NCBI GenBank assembly: GCA_041179425.1
Contig: JBEGTL010000132.1
Coordinates: 1-15,921, forward strand
Length of the DNA stretch: 15,921 nt
From: DASUME01 sp041179425
GTDB lineage: Bacteria; Myxococcota_A; Polyangia; Polyangiales; DASUME01
Reading direction: 5' to 3'
Under the pieces are notes generated by a model. The model was not told the origin of the DNA and made no database searches. It saw only the letters and a list, made by a program, of their open reading frames with translations. Positions within the stretch are counted from its first letter, which is position 1; every line of letters starts with the position of its first letter. The position numbers and the translations under genes were made by a program. Shown one piece after another: positions 1-7,292 of this stretch.

Positions 1-234
1 GTGCACGCGCTGGGCCTCAGCTGCGCGCCCGCCGTCGACCCATCTTTGCGCGAGCGCGGGGCGACGCCGCCCCCGCCCATACGCACCAACACCATCGGCA
101 ATGCGGTGGGTGCCCCGTTCGCGTTTGCGTGTCGTCCGGGACAGAGCATGCGCGCCTTACGCGGCCGTGCCGGAGCGCTGCTCGACGCGATCGGCATCGC
201 ATGTCGTGCGGACACGGCGGCGGGCGCCCGCTAG
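1..234 (+). CDS. C-terminal fragment of a secreted-type protein with Cys/LRGR-G repeats (5' end outside window)
   Basis: The frame is open from the first base and ends at TAG 232-234, giving 77 visible residues; the first codon is simply where the window cuts in, so no start can be given. Residues 33-68 form a unit reading NAVGAPFAFAC-RPGQ-x-x-x-ALRGRAGALLDAIGIAC. The opening residues VHALGLSC match the tail of a preceding copy (compare LLDAIGIAC), so at least two tandem units existed, joined by a Pro-rich linker (residues 24-27). This Gly-rich pattern with a hydrophobic (D)xIG/LGxxC ending resembles beta-rich, jacalin-like carbohydrate-binding units that are common at the C-termini of exported myxobacterial proteins. 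That resemblance is from memory of the pattern. Surface or periplasmic location and glycan binding are inference. It is followed by 64 bp and then the Hsp70 gene. Confidence 0.6.
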   Translation: MHALGLSCAPAVDPSLRERGATPPPPIRTNTIGNAVGAPFAFACRPGQSMRALRGRAGALLDAIGIACRADTAAGAR

Positions 235-271
235 TCGAGTCAGGCGCCCAACTTCGCGCTGGATTCCCTTC

Positions 272-290
272 AGGGTACCCGTGGTACCCT
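272..290. promoter_or_regulatory. Perfect 8-bp inverted repeat just upstream of the Hsp70 gene
   Basis: AGGGTACC-CGT-GGTACCCT is a perfect inverted repeat with a 3-base spacer. It ends 8 bp before the ATG at 299 and lies in the only non-coding stretch (235-298) ahead of the chaperone pair. No good Shine-Dalgarno sequence is visible between it and the start. It could be an operator for a dimeric repressor, or an RNA hairpin that covers the ribosome landing site and so controls translation of a heat-shock-type gene. The symmetry is seen directly; either role is inference. It is not the CIRCE sequence (TTAGCACTC-N9-GAGTGCTAA). Confidence 0.45.
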
Positions 291-298
291 TGTCGACC

Positions 299-2272
299 AT
301 GGGGAGCCCGGTTCTTGGGATCGACCTCGGTACGACCAACTCGGTCGTGGCCGTGGCGACGAACGGCAAGGTTCAGGTGCTGCCGGATGCCGAGGGCAAC
401 AAGCTGTTCCCCTCGGTGGTCTCGTTTCACCCGAGCGGCAGCGTGCTTGCAGGCTATCCGGCGCGCGAGCGCAGGCTGGTCGATGCCGCCAACACCATCT
501 ACTCCATCAAGCGTCTGATCGGGCGCCCGTATCGGAGCGAAGAGGTGCGGCGCGCACACGAGCGCTTCCCGTTCGCCTTTCAAGAGGGTCCGACCGGCGG
601 GCCCTTGGTGGTCGCTCGCGGCGAGACCTACACCCTGCCCGAGATCAGCGCCTTCGTGCTGCGCGGCGTGCGCGCGCAGGCCGAAGAAGCGCTGGGCGAG
701 GCGTGTCGGCGCGCGGTCGTCACCGTGCCCGCCAACTTCAACGAGCTGCAGCGCTCTGCCACCAAGGCCGCGGGGAGGGTGGCCGGCATGGACGTGCTGC
801 GCATCCTCAACGAGCCCACGGCCGCCGCGCTCGCGTACGGCTGCGGCGGCGCCAGCAAGCGCGAGCGCGTCGCGGTCTACGACCTCGGTGGCGGCACGTT
901 CGACATCACCATCCTCGACCTGGCTGGCGACGTGTTCGAGGTGGTGGCCACCGCCGGCGACACCTTCCTCGGCGGCGACGACATCGACGTGCTCGTCGCC
1001 GACGACATGGTCGCGTCGCTGCTCGCCCAGCATCGCTACGACGGTCGCGGCGACCTGCAAGCGTACGAGCGCCTGCGCGCCGCGGCCGAGTGGGCGAAGT
1101 GTCAGCTGTCTTCCACCGAAGACGTCGAGCTCACCGTCGAAGAGATTGGCTACGGCGCCGGGGGTGCGGCCATCGACCTTCGTTTTGCGCTGTCTCGCGC
1201 CAAGCTCGAGAGCATGACGCACGCCCTGCTCGCACGGACGTTCGACGTCTGCGAAGAGGCGATGCGCCTCGGCAACGTGCGTCCCACCCAGATCGATCAA
1301 GTCATCCTGGTGGGCGGCAGCACGCGGATGCCCAGCGTGCGAGCCATGGTGGCCGAGTACTTTGGTCGTCAGCCGCTGGTCAACATCGACCCCGACCTGG
1401 TGGTTGCGCAGGGCGCCGCCATCCAGGGCGCCGCGCTCGCCGCGCAGCCCGAGGCCGAGAAGGCGGCCGCCGGGTCCACTGCGATCGGGCGCGTCGCACT
1501 GCGCAAGATGCCCGCGCCCACGGCCGGGCTGCCGGCAGAAGCAGCGGCCAAGGCAGGGCCCGCCTTCCAGCCCAAGCGTGCGCCGACGCTGCTCGGTTTG
1601 TCCGCGCTCGACGGGGCCAAGGCGCTACCGACGCGCGGACCCAAGTTGCCCACGCACACTGTCGAGGTCGAGCCCGACGACCTCTTGCCACTCAGCACCA
1701 TCGATGCCGACTCGCTCGGGGCACTCGACCTGCTCGACGAGATCGAGCTCGGTTCGGCGCCGCTCGCACCGGCGAAAAAAGCCGGCAAACACGACGACCA
1801 CGGCGTCGACCTCGACAGTCAGCCCGTGCTCGACACCATCGCGCTGACCGACAACCAGGCGCCATTGCTGCTCGACGTGACCCCGCAGACCTTACGCATC
1901 GAGACCGTGGCGGGCTTCACCGAGGTGGTCATCGAGCGCAACGCCGCCATCCCGGTCGAACAGAGCCGCATCTTCACGACGAGCCAAGACTTTCAAGAGG
2001 CCGTCCGCGCACGCGTCTGCCAGGGCGAGTCGCGCAAGCTCAACGAGAACCAGGAGCTCGGCTCGCTCGAGCTACACGGCCTCAAGCCCACGGCGCGCGG
2101 CAAGACCAAGATCGAAGTCACGTTCGTGATGGACGCCGACGGCACGCTGCAGGTGCGTGCGCGCGACATGTCGACGGGCAGTGAGCAAAGTATCCGCATC
2201 GACCTGGTCGGCGCCGTGCGGGCCGACGAGATTGCGCGCATGCAGCAGCGCCAGCAAGCGCTGGTGGGCTGA
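299..2272 (+). CDS. Non-canonical Hsp70 (DnaK-like) chaperone with inserted linker and no helical lid
   Basis: ATP-dependent Hsp70-type chaperone, 657 aa, cytosolic. The ATPase domain spans about residues 1-383. It has the phosphate-1 loop GIDLGTTNS (7-15), an NEPTAAALAYG stretch, the phosphate-2 loop DLGGGTFD (195-202) and the adenosine motif GGSTRMP (339-345), all intact. The usual interdomain linker plus beta substrate-binding domain (LLLDVTPQTLRIET) does not follow directly. It begins only near residue 523, after about 135 residues rich in Ala, Pro and Asp. The protein stops soon after the beta domain, at residue 657, so the alpha-helical lid found in E. coli DnaK is missing. The ATG at 299 is chosen because it puts the GIDLGTTNS loop at the normal distance from the N-terminus; the frame stays open further upstream but that part is not Hsp70-like. 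It is followed 5 bp later by a J-domain gene. Probably a paralogue with a dedicated job rather than the housekeeping DnaK. Confidence 0.93.
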   Translation: MGSPVLGIDLGTTNSVVAVATNGKVQVLPDAEGNKLFPSVVSFHPSGSVLAGYPARERRLVDAANTIYSIKRLIGRPYRSEEVRRAHERFPFAFQEGPTGGPLVVARGETYTLPEISAFVLRGVRAQAEEALGEACRRAVVTVPANFNELQRSATKAAGRVAGMDVLRILNEPTAAALAYGCGGASKRERVAVYDLGGGTFDITILDLAGDVFEVVATAGDTFLGGDDIDVLVADDMVASLLAQHRYDGRGDLQAYERLRAAAEWAKCQLSSTEDVELTVEEIGYGAGGAAIDLRFALSRAKLESMTHALLARTFDVCEEAMRLGNVRPTQIDQVILVGGSTRMPSVRAMVAEYFGRQPLVNIDPDLVVAQGAAIQGAALAAQPEAEKAAAGSTAIGRVALRKMPAPTAGLPAEAAAKAGPAFQPKRAPTLLGLSALDGAKALPTRGPKLPTHTVEVEPDDLLPLSTIDADSLGALDLLDEIELGSAPLAPAKKAGKHDDHGVDLDSQPVLDTIALTDNQAPLLLDVTPQTLRIETVAGFTEVVIERNAAIPVEQSRIFTTSQDFQEAVRARVCQGESRKLNENQELGSLELHGLKPTARGKTKIEVTFVMDADGTLQVRARDMSTGSEQSIRIDLVGAVRADEIARMQQRQQALVG

Positions 2273-2277
2273 CGATC

Positions 2278-2784
2278 ATGGCCGACACCGAACCCGATCC
2301 GCTCGAGGCGCTCGACTACTACACGCTGCTGTCCATCGACGCGAGCGCGACGCCAGACGACGTGCGGCGAGCGTTCCACCGCTTTGCGGCCAAGTACCAC
2401 CCGGACCGGTTCTTGTCGGTGGGCGCCGGCGCGAGCAAGGTCGAGCGCGCCAACCAGATCTATCGGCGCGGCGCGGAGGCCTACAAGGTCCTCACCGACG
2501 GGCCTCGTCGCAAGCTCTACGACGTGCAGCTCAGTCAGGGCAAGGTGCGCTTCGACGCCAACGCCGAGGCACCCCCCGAGCCGACGCAGCTCAACAAGTG
2601 GCCCATCAAGGTGAAGAGCCCCATGGCGCGCCCCTTTGCCACCAAGGCAGAGCAGGCCTACAAAGCGGGCGACTGGGGAACGTGTAAGGTCAACCTGCGG
2701 ATGGCGCTCTCCAAAGACGCAGGAAATGCGCAAATTGCCCTGCTTTTGGTCGAGGTCGAGCAGCACCTCGTGCCCCGCCAGTAG
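2278..2784 (+). CDS. J-domain protein (DnaJ-like co-chaperone) with C-terminal TPR-like helices
   Basis: Co-chaperone expected to stimulate the ATPase of the Hsp70 encoded just upstream, 168 aa, cytosolic. The J domain covers about residues 13-83: DYYTLLSIDASATPDDVRRA, then a basic helix and the invariant HPD at 41-43, followed by helix III and the closing RRKLYDV. There is no Gly/Phe region, zinc finger or DnaJ C-terminal domain, so it is a class III (J-only) protein. The last 45 residues (AEQAYKAGDWGTCKVNLRMA onward) look like one TPR-type helical hairpin that could hold a client. The ATG at 2278 lies 5 bp after the Hsp70 stop, so the two are almost certainly co-transcribed and possibly translationally coupled. 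The stop is 6 bp from the stop of the convergent acyltransferase gene, leaving no room for a separate terminator between them. Confidence 0.93.
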   Translation: MADTEPDPLEALDYYTLLSIDASATPDDVRRAFHRFAAKYHPDRFLSVGAGASKVERANQIYRRGAEAYKVLTDGPRRKLYDVQLSQGKVRFDANAEAPPEPTQLNKWPIKVKSPMARPFATKAEQAYKAGDWGTCKVNLRMALSKDAGNAQIALLLVEVEQHLVPRQ

Positions 2785-2790
2785 CGTCTG

Positions 2791-4689
2791 CTAGAGCGAC
2801 GGTGCGGACGCCGCGAGGACGTCGTCGATCACCGGACGCAGTCTCATGGCGCCGTGCGTCGAGAGATGATGGTGATCGAAGTAGAGCGCATATCCGTCGA
2901 GCGCGACGACGGTACGCCCTGTCGGGCCGCGCAACGCGGACGTCGGGTCGACAACGTGCACACCCTCGTTCGAGAACGACTCGAGCACTGCGTTGACGCG
3001 CGCGTTCAACTTGCGGTGCTGCGCCAGCGGGATGCTCAGCGTGGCTACGTCGCCACCGACGGCCGCAGTGCGCGCGAGCGCGATGGGGACGTCGAAGCTC
3101 GGCACAGGCACGTCCTTCATGAGGAACACCTCCGCACCAGCGTGCCGCAACACACGCACGGTTTCTCGGAGCGACGCCTCGAGCTTGCCGGCTGGCTCGT
3201 CGCGGTAGCTGGACCAAAAAGCGGTCAACAAGACGCGCTTGACGCGGTGATTGGCGACGAAGTCGGCGACTGCTTGGTTGTACTGAGGGGCCTGTTCGCG
3301 AAGGGAGAACAGGTTCTCGGCTGGAAAATCGAGCAGCGGAGCCGTCGCAGAGTGGGTTGCGCCCGTGCAGCGAAAATGGTGCTCGCTGCAACACATGTCG
3401 ACGGCGTGGAGAATCGACATGGCATGGCTGTCCCCCCACACCAAGAGCTCGATCGGGAGGCCCTGGTCCGGCTGCCCGAGTCCGATCAGCTCACCGCTGC
3501 GTGCCGACTCGAGCAGGAGCTCGACACGAAAGTCCGAATCCGACTTCCCCTGTGCATAGCGCAATACATCTTCTGACCACCGAGACGGCGCTCCTCCCGA
3601 GGCCGACAGCGCCAGGCCGACCACGATGCCGGCTCCCACGCTCGTACCGACGGCGGCGAAGAAGTGGCGTTTGTGAGTCAGTACGGAGCGTCGACGGAGT
3701 GGCTGTTCGACATACTTCCAGGTCAGCCAGGCGAGCCCTGCGCTCAGGAGGAGGAGCGCCACACGGTCGCCCGTGCCGAGCCGAGGAACCATGTAGCCTG
3801 CGTAGACGAGCAACGGCCAGTGCCACAAGTAGAGCGAGTACGACAGCTTTCCGACAGAGGCCAGCGCAGGCGACGCAAGCAGCCGGCCGGTCAGAGTGAG
3901 ACGTTGCCGATTGCTCACGAGCACCGCCCCAGCACCCAAGCACGGTAACAGCGCAGCCTCGCCAGGGAACGCGGTGTTCTCCGTGTAGAGGAGGGCGGCG
4001 CTCAGGATCGACGCCAATCCGACGAATGCCAGCAGCTCGTTGGTCCAGCGATGCTCGCGCGTGAGCTCGGGACGCACCGCGATGGTCGCTCCAATCAAGA
4101 GCTCCCACGCGCGCGTCGGAAGCAAGTAGAAGGTCGCTGAAGGATGAGCGCGCACGCCGTGAACACTGCAAACGAAGGACACGAGTGTGGCGGCGGCCAA
4201 GGCGTAAAATCGGCTGTCCTTCGAGACGCGGCGCAAGACGAACAGCAACAACGGGAGGCAGAAATAGAACTGCTCTTCAACGGCGAGCGACCAGGCGTGC
4301 AAGAGCGGTCTAGCTTCGTCGACCGCGAAGTAGTTCAAGTCGCGCCAGAAGTAGATGTTCGCGACGAAGGCTTCTTGGGCAACGACGGACCTACCCAAGT
4401 TCACGAGGTCCCTTGGAAACAAAACGAACCAACCAACCACCAGCGTGGTGAAGACCACCACGGTGGCAGCCGGCGCGATACGCCGCAGCCGTCTCTCCCA
4501 GAACTTCACGAAGGAGAAGTCAGTGCCGTCGTGCAGGATCAAGCCGGTGATCAGAAAGCCCGAGATCACGAAGAACACGTCTACGCCCACGTAGCCGCCA
4601 GTGACCCCCAATCCCGCGTGAAATAGCAGCACGGGGAGCACTGCCACAGTCCGCAGCCCGTCGACTTCAGGGTGGTAGCGGTGGACCAT
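2791..4689 (-). CDS. Membrane O-acyltransferase (acyltransferase-3 / OafA type) with C-terminal SGNH domain
   Basis: Inner-membrane enzyme, 632 aa, expected to move acyl (often acetyl) groups across the membrane onto sugar hydroxyls of a cell-surface glycan. The N-terminal part (about 1-355) is a polytopic acyltransferase-3 domain with around ten membrane helices. It opens with the family signature YHPEVDGLRTVAVLPVLLFH (D10, R13, catalytic-type H24), then GGYVGVDVFFVISGFLITGL. A periplasmic SGNH-type domain follows, with GDSH at 419-422 and the closing D605-x-x-H608 (FDHHHLSTHG), so its catalytic triad residues are present. This length and two-domain layout match OafA/OatA-like O-antigen and peptidoglycan O-acetyltransferases. 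The ATG at 4689 starts directly before the signature. It lies 152 bp downstream of the GMC oxidoreductase gene on the same strand, and that gap holds palindromic TTCGAA sites. The glycan substrate is unknown. Confidence 0.93.
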   Translation of the reverse strand: MVHRYHPEVDGLRTVAVLPVLLFHAGLGVTGGYVGVDVFFVISGFLITGLILHDGTDFSFVKFWERRLRRIAPAATVVVFTTLVVGWFVLFPRDLVNLGRSVVAQEAFVANIYFWRDLNYFAVDEARPLLHAWSLAVEEQFYFCLPLLLFVLRRVSKDSRFYALAAATLVSFVCSVHGVRAHPSATFYLLPTRAWELLIGATIAVRPELTREHRWTNELLAFVGLASILSAALLYTENTAFPGEAALLPCLGAGAVLVSNRQRLTLTGRLLASPALASVGKLSYSLYLWHWPLLVYAGYMVPRLGTGDRVALLLLSAGLAWLTWKYVEQPLRRRSVLTHKRHFFAAVGTSVGAGIVVGLALSASGGAPSRWSEDVLRYAQGKSDSDFRVELLLESARSGELIGLGQPDQGLPIELLVWGDSHAMSILHAVDMCCSEHHFRCTGATHSATAPLLDFPAENLFSLREQAPQYNQAVADFVANHRVKRVLLTAFWSSYRDEPAGKLEASLRETVRVLRHAGAEVFLMKDVPVPSFDVPIALARTAAVGGDVATLSIPLAQHRKLNARVNAVLESFSNEGVHVVDPTSALRGPTGRTVVALDGYALYFDHHHLSTHGAMRLRPVIDDVLAASAPSL

Positions 4690-4713
4690 GATCTGCGATC
4701 GCGTCGTACTCCG

Positions 4714-4780
4714 GTTCGAACGAACGCGCCACGCTCAGGTCTGCGCTGTCCCGCGGCGACTGCGTTCGAACGCAGCGTTC
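4714..4780. promoter_or_regulatory. Clustered GTTCGAAC palindromes upstream of the acyltransferase gene
   Basis: The gap between the GMC and acyltransferase genes contains GTTCGAAC twice, at 4714-4721 and 4764-4771, 50 bp apart. The second copy is the core of a 16-bp perfect palindrome, CTGCGTTCGAACGCAG (4760-4775). An overlapping inverted repeat, GAACG-CAG-CGTTC, covers 4768-4780. The sites lie 25-91 bp before the ATG at 4689 (minus strand). This fits an operator pair for a dimeric regulator, or a hairpin in a GMC-acyltransferase read-through transcript. The repeats are seen directly; the role is inference. There is no T-run after the hairpin on the minus strand, so a classical terminator is unlikely. 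Confidence 0.35.
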
Positions 4781-4841
4781 CTCTCGGCAACTGTGGCGCA
4801 GCCTGCCCTCTCAAGAGAGCGGCAGCGGTATCAGTACCAGA

Positions 4842-6329
4842 TCACAGAACGTGGTCGTGCAGGTCTCGTGCGAGTAACTCGCTCGTGCGGGCGGCGAGTG
4901 CCATGGCGGTGAGCACCGGGTTCTTCTCGGGACCGGTCGTGAACACCGATGAGTCCGCCACGGCTACATTTGGGACGCCGTGGATGCGGCACTTGGCGTC
5001 GACGACGCCGTACCGCGGTGAGACATGCATGCGGCACGTGCCCCCGTAGTGGACCGAGCTGCCGGGACTTTCGATCGTCCAGTCGTTGAGGCGAGGCTCC
5101 CAGCCCGCGAGCCGGAGGACCTCCAGCAGCTCGTCGCGCGCGCGTTCGAGGGTCTCGTACACCTCGCGAGGGTACTCGAGGCTGACCAGGAGCTGGGACT
5201 GACCGCCATTCGTGGGCTGGTCGGGGTCGAGCGCGACGAAGTTCTCCGGTCGCGGAACCATGGTGCCGAAGACCGTGAAACCAACCTGCCGCGAACGTCC
5301 AGGATGCCCCTGGAGCGCGCTGCGCACGAGCGCGGGAGCACCGCACCACTGCATGCATGCTGCCGCGTACAGCGGCTCGGACCGTTCGAGCGATTGCCGG
5401 GTGAGATAGCTGGCGGGGTGGATGGGGACGGCGCGAGGCAAGTCGACCACCACCTTCGCGAGCGGATGATCGTGCAGGTAGCGACCCAACACGCCGTGCT
5501 CGTTGCCGAGACCCGCGGGGAAGTCGGCGCTCGAGGACTGCAACAGAATCTGCGCGCTATTCACTGCGCCAGCCGCGACCACCACCGCGCGGCACCGGAC
5601 GCGTTCTTGTCTCCCGGTCAGGGTGTTGCGATAGCAGACCGCGACGACGCGTTTGTCCTGTGCCGACCATTCCAGCCGCTGCACCTGTGCGTCGTAGAGC
5701 ACCGCTAGCTCGCCGGCGTGTACGGCTGGCAGCACGAGTTGTGTGTAAGCGTTGAAGGCGGTTCCACTTCGTGTAGCCATGGTGGCGCTGCCGTTGGCGT
5801 ACGGCATCACGACGACGGACCGTTCCAGGGTTTCGGCCGCGCGTACGACTGGGTCCCACTCGCGCGAGAGCTGCCAGCGATGTTTGGGTCGTCCGTTCGG
5901 AACGTGCGGCGTCTCGCGTACATCGCCTGCGATACCGAGTAGCGGCTCGACGCGATCGTACCACTGCGCCAGGTCCGCGTAGGACACTGGCCAGGTGTGC
6001 GCCTCACCTGCCCGCTCGGCGTCGCGGAAGTCCTCGTCGGCGAAGCGAGGCACCGCACACGACCAGTGGTTAGAGAGCCCGCCTGGCGCTAGCTCTTCGA
6101 ATAGCTTCATCGCGGTATCACCAATCGCGGTGAAGTCAGGCCGCTGTTGCAATGGCGGCCTACGCTTGGCAAACGTGAACCCCCTGAGGCGCGCCGTGAA
6201 GCCGAGCGGAGCCTCTTTCGATCCCGCCTCGAGGATCAGCGTCTCGATGCCTGCCTTCGCCAGGAACAGGGCCGCCGCGGCGCCGGCGGGGCCGCTCCCG
6301 ATGACGACGACAGGTCCAGAATTCTTCAC
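4842..6329 (-). CDS. GMC-family FAD-dependent oxidoreductase
   Basis: Flavoprotein of the glucose-methanol-choline oxidoreductase family, 495 aa, probably oxidising an alcohol group (of a sugar or polyol in this setting). The N-terminus has the FAD-binding Rossmann motif VVVIGSGPAGAAAALFLAKA (GxGxxG at 11-16) followed by the ribose-binding Glu in LILEAG. GGLSNHWS and the VVAAGAVNSAQILLQSS stretch are typical of the family. The C-terminal GMC domain holds H427 in VHYGGTCRMH, then GVVDAKCRIHGVPNVAVAD and N470 in KNPVLTAMALA, the usual His/Asn active-site pair. The start is taken as GTG 6329, the first start codon before the FAD motif. The open frame continues to 6701 but that extension is not protein-like and would overlap the divergent gene. 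The ribosome site is weak (GAGG about 15 bases upstream). It is divergent from the dioxygenase gene across 189 bp and upstream of the acyltransferase on the same strand. No signal peptide is seen, so it is probably cytosolic. The substrate is unknown. Confidence 0.9.
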   Translation of the reverse strand: MKNSGPVVVIGSGPAGAAAALFLAKAGIETLILEAGSKEAPLGFTARLRGFTFAKRRPPLQQRPDFTAIGDTAMKLFEELAPGGLSNHWSCAVPRFADEDFRDAERAGEAHTWPVSYADLAQWYDRVEPLLGIAGDVRETPHVPNGRPKHRWQLSREWDPVVRAAETLERSVVVMPYANGSATMATRSGTAFNAYTQLVLPAVHAGELAVLYDAQVQRLEWSAQDKRVVAVCYRNTLTGRQERVRCRAVVVAAGAVNSAQILLQSSSADFPAGLGNEHGVLGRYLHDHPLAKVVVDLPRAVPIHPASYLTRQSLERSEPLYAAACMQWCGAPALVRSALQGHPGRSRQVGFTVFGTMVPRPENFVALDPDQPTNGGQSQLLVSLEYPREVYETLERARDELLEVLRLAGWEPRLNDWTIESPGSSVHYGGTCRMHVSPRYGVVDAKCRIHGVPNVAVADSSVFTTGPEKNPVLTAMALAARTSELLARDLHDHVL

Positions 6330-6518
6330 GTTTTCGACTTGCGACCTCGTTCCGTTCGCAGGCAGCGCGTCATGGTAGCAGGTGAATCGAACGCACCCCG
6401 CGAATTGAGACGCATCGGCGATCGTTGCTCGGCCAACAAGCGAGTACGAGCCCCTCGACTGGCGCGCCGAACTGAGAATAATGCGGCATCCCGGTCTCTC
6501 AGGAGTACGACGCTGGCG

Positions 6519-7289
6519 ATGCTGACCTCCGAACAACGCGAAGACGTGCGACGCGCGGTCGCATGCGACGGCTATGCGATCTTGCGCAACATCGTACCCA
6601 GGCCCCGAATGCAACAGCTGCGCGACGAGCTGCACGCGGAGTTCGGGCGCGCCCGCGCTTCCGGTGAGCTCTTCTCTGGCGGAGGCACGATCAGCGGCCA
6701 CCTGAACTGTTTCCCGGGGGCGCAGTCACGATTCGTGTACGACACGCTGCAGGAACGGGAGGTGATCGGTCTGGTGCGTCAGATCTCGCCACAGGCGACA
6801 CGCATGCCGAACATCGGCTGCAACTTCAACCTTCCGGGTAGTAGCGCGCAGAACAATCACATCGACGGCTACGCCTCTACCGCCTTCATGATCGTCAACG
6901 TCGCGGTCGTCGACACGACGGTCCGTAATGGCGCGCTCGAGCTGACGCCCGGCTCTCACCTCAAGGAGTACCGGTATCATGAGTTCGTGCTGGCCCGTCG
7001 GCCCGCGCGACGCATCGAGATGAACGTCGGTGACGTCTTGATCCGATCCTCCGCGCTCTGGCATCGAGGCATGCCGAACAAGAGCCACGCAGTGCGTCCG
7101 ATGCTGGGATTCACCTGGGAGGAGGGTGGAAGTGAGCTCGAGGATTCGTATACCGTTCACGACGGGAAGATCCGCTTCTTGCCCAATCGGTACACGCTCG
7201 ATCTTGCGGGCAGGGTGCGCGAGCGCGCGTTCGCCGCGCTGCCTGCGCTCGGCTCGAGCTACCTGTTCGTGCGCTCGCTCCTGAGCTGA
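6519..7289 (+). CDS. Phytanoyl-CoA dioxygenase (PhyH)-family Fe(II)/2-oxoglutarate oxygenase
   Basis: Non-haem iron oxygenase, 256 aa, cytosolic; family members hydroxylate unactivated carbons using O2 and 2-oxoglutarate. The double-stranded beta-helix fold is recognisable. The iron-binding facial triad is H114-x-D116 (NNHIDGY) and H182 (LWHRGMPN), and R193 in VRPMLGF is the likely 2-oxoglutarate anchor. NGALELTPGSH (138-147) is a typical PhyH stretch. The ATG at 6519 is chosen because it starts the amphipathic helix LTSEQREDVRRAV and has AGGAG at 6501-6505, 13 bases upstream (slightly long). Its stop is followed after 3 bp by the start of the broken TylF-type methyltransferase, so both were probably one transcript. 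With GMC, AKR and glycosyltransferase neighbours it could act on a sugar or lipid precursor; PhyH enzymes also tailor secondary metabolites. The actual substrate cannot be read from sequence. Confidence 0.9.
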   Translation: MLTSEQREDVRRAVACDGYAILRNIVPRPRMQQLRDELHAEFGRARASGELFSGGGTISGHLNCFPGAQSRFVYDTLQEREVIGLVRQISPQATRMPNIGCNFNLPGSSAQNNHIDGYASTAFMIVNVAVVDTTVRNGALELTPGSHLKEYRYHEFVLARRPARRIEMNVGDVLIRSSALWHRGMPNKSHAVRPMLGFTWEEGGSELEDSYTVHDGKIRFLPNRYTLDLAGRVRERAFAALPALGSSYLFVRSLLS

Positions 7290-7292
7290 CGA

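Noticed and set aside
17..1300. Long open minus-strand frame (427 codons) opposite the Hsp70 gene
   Set aside because: It is antisense to a clear Hsp70 ATPase domain and its translation is a low-complexity Arg/Ala/His/Gly mix with no family motif; long shadow frames are expected at this G+C.
703..2184. Long plus-strand frame overlapping the Hsp70 gene
   Set aside because: Very Arg-rich, no recognisable domain, and lies wholly within the Hsp70 gene in another frame.
6330..6518. Search for promoters in the GMC/dioxygenase divergent gap
   Set aside because: An AT-richer GAATAAT near 6477-6483 is the only -10-like element and lacks a matching -35; no strong palindrome was found.
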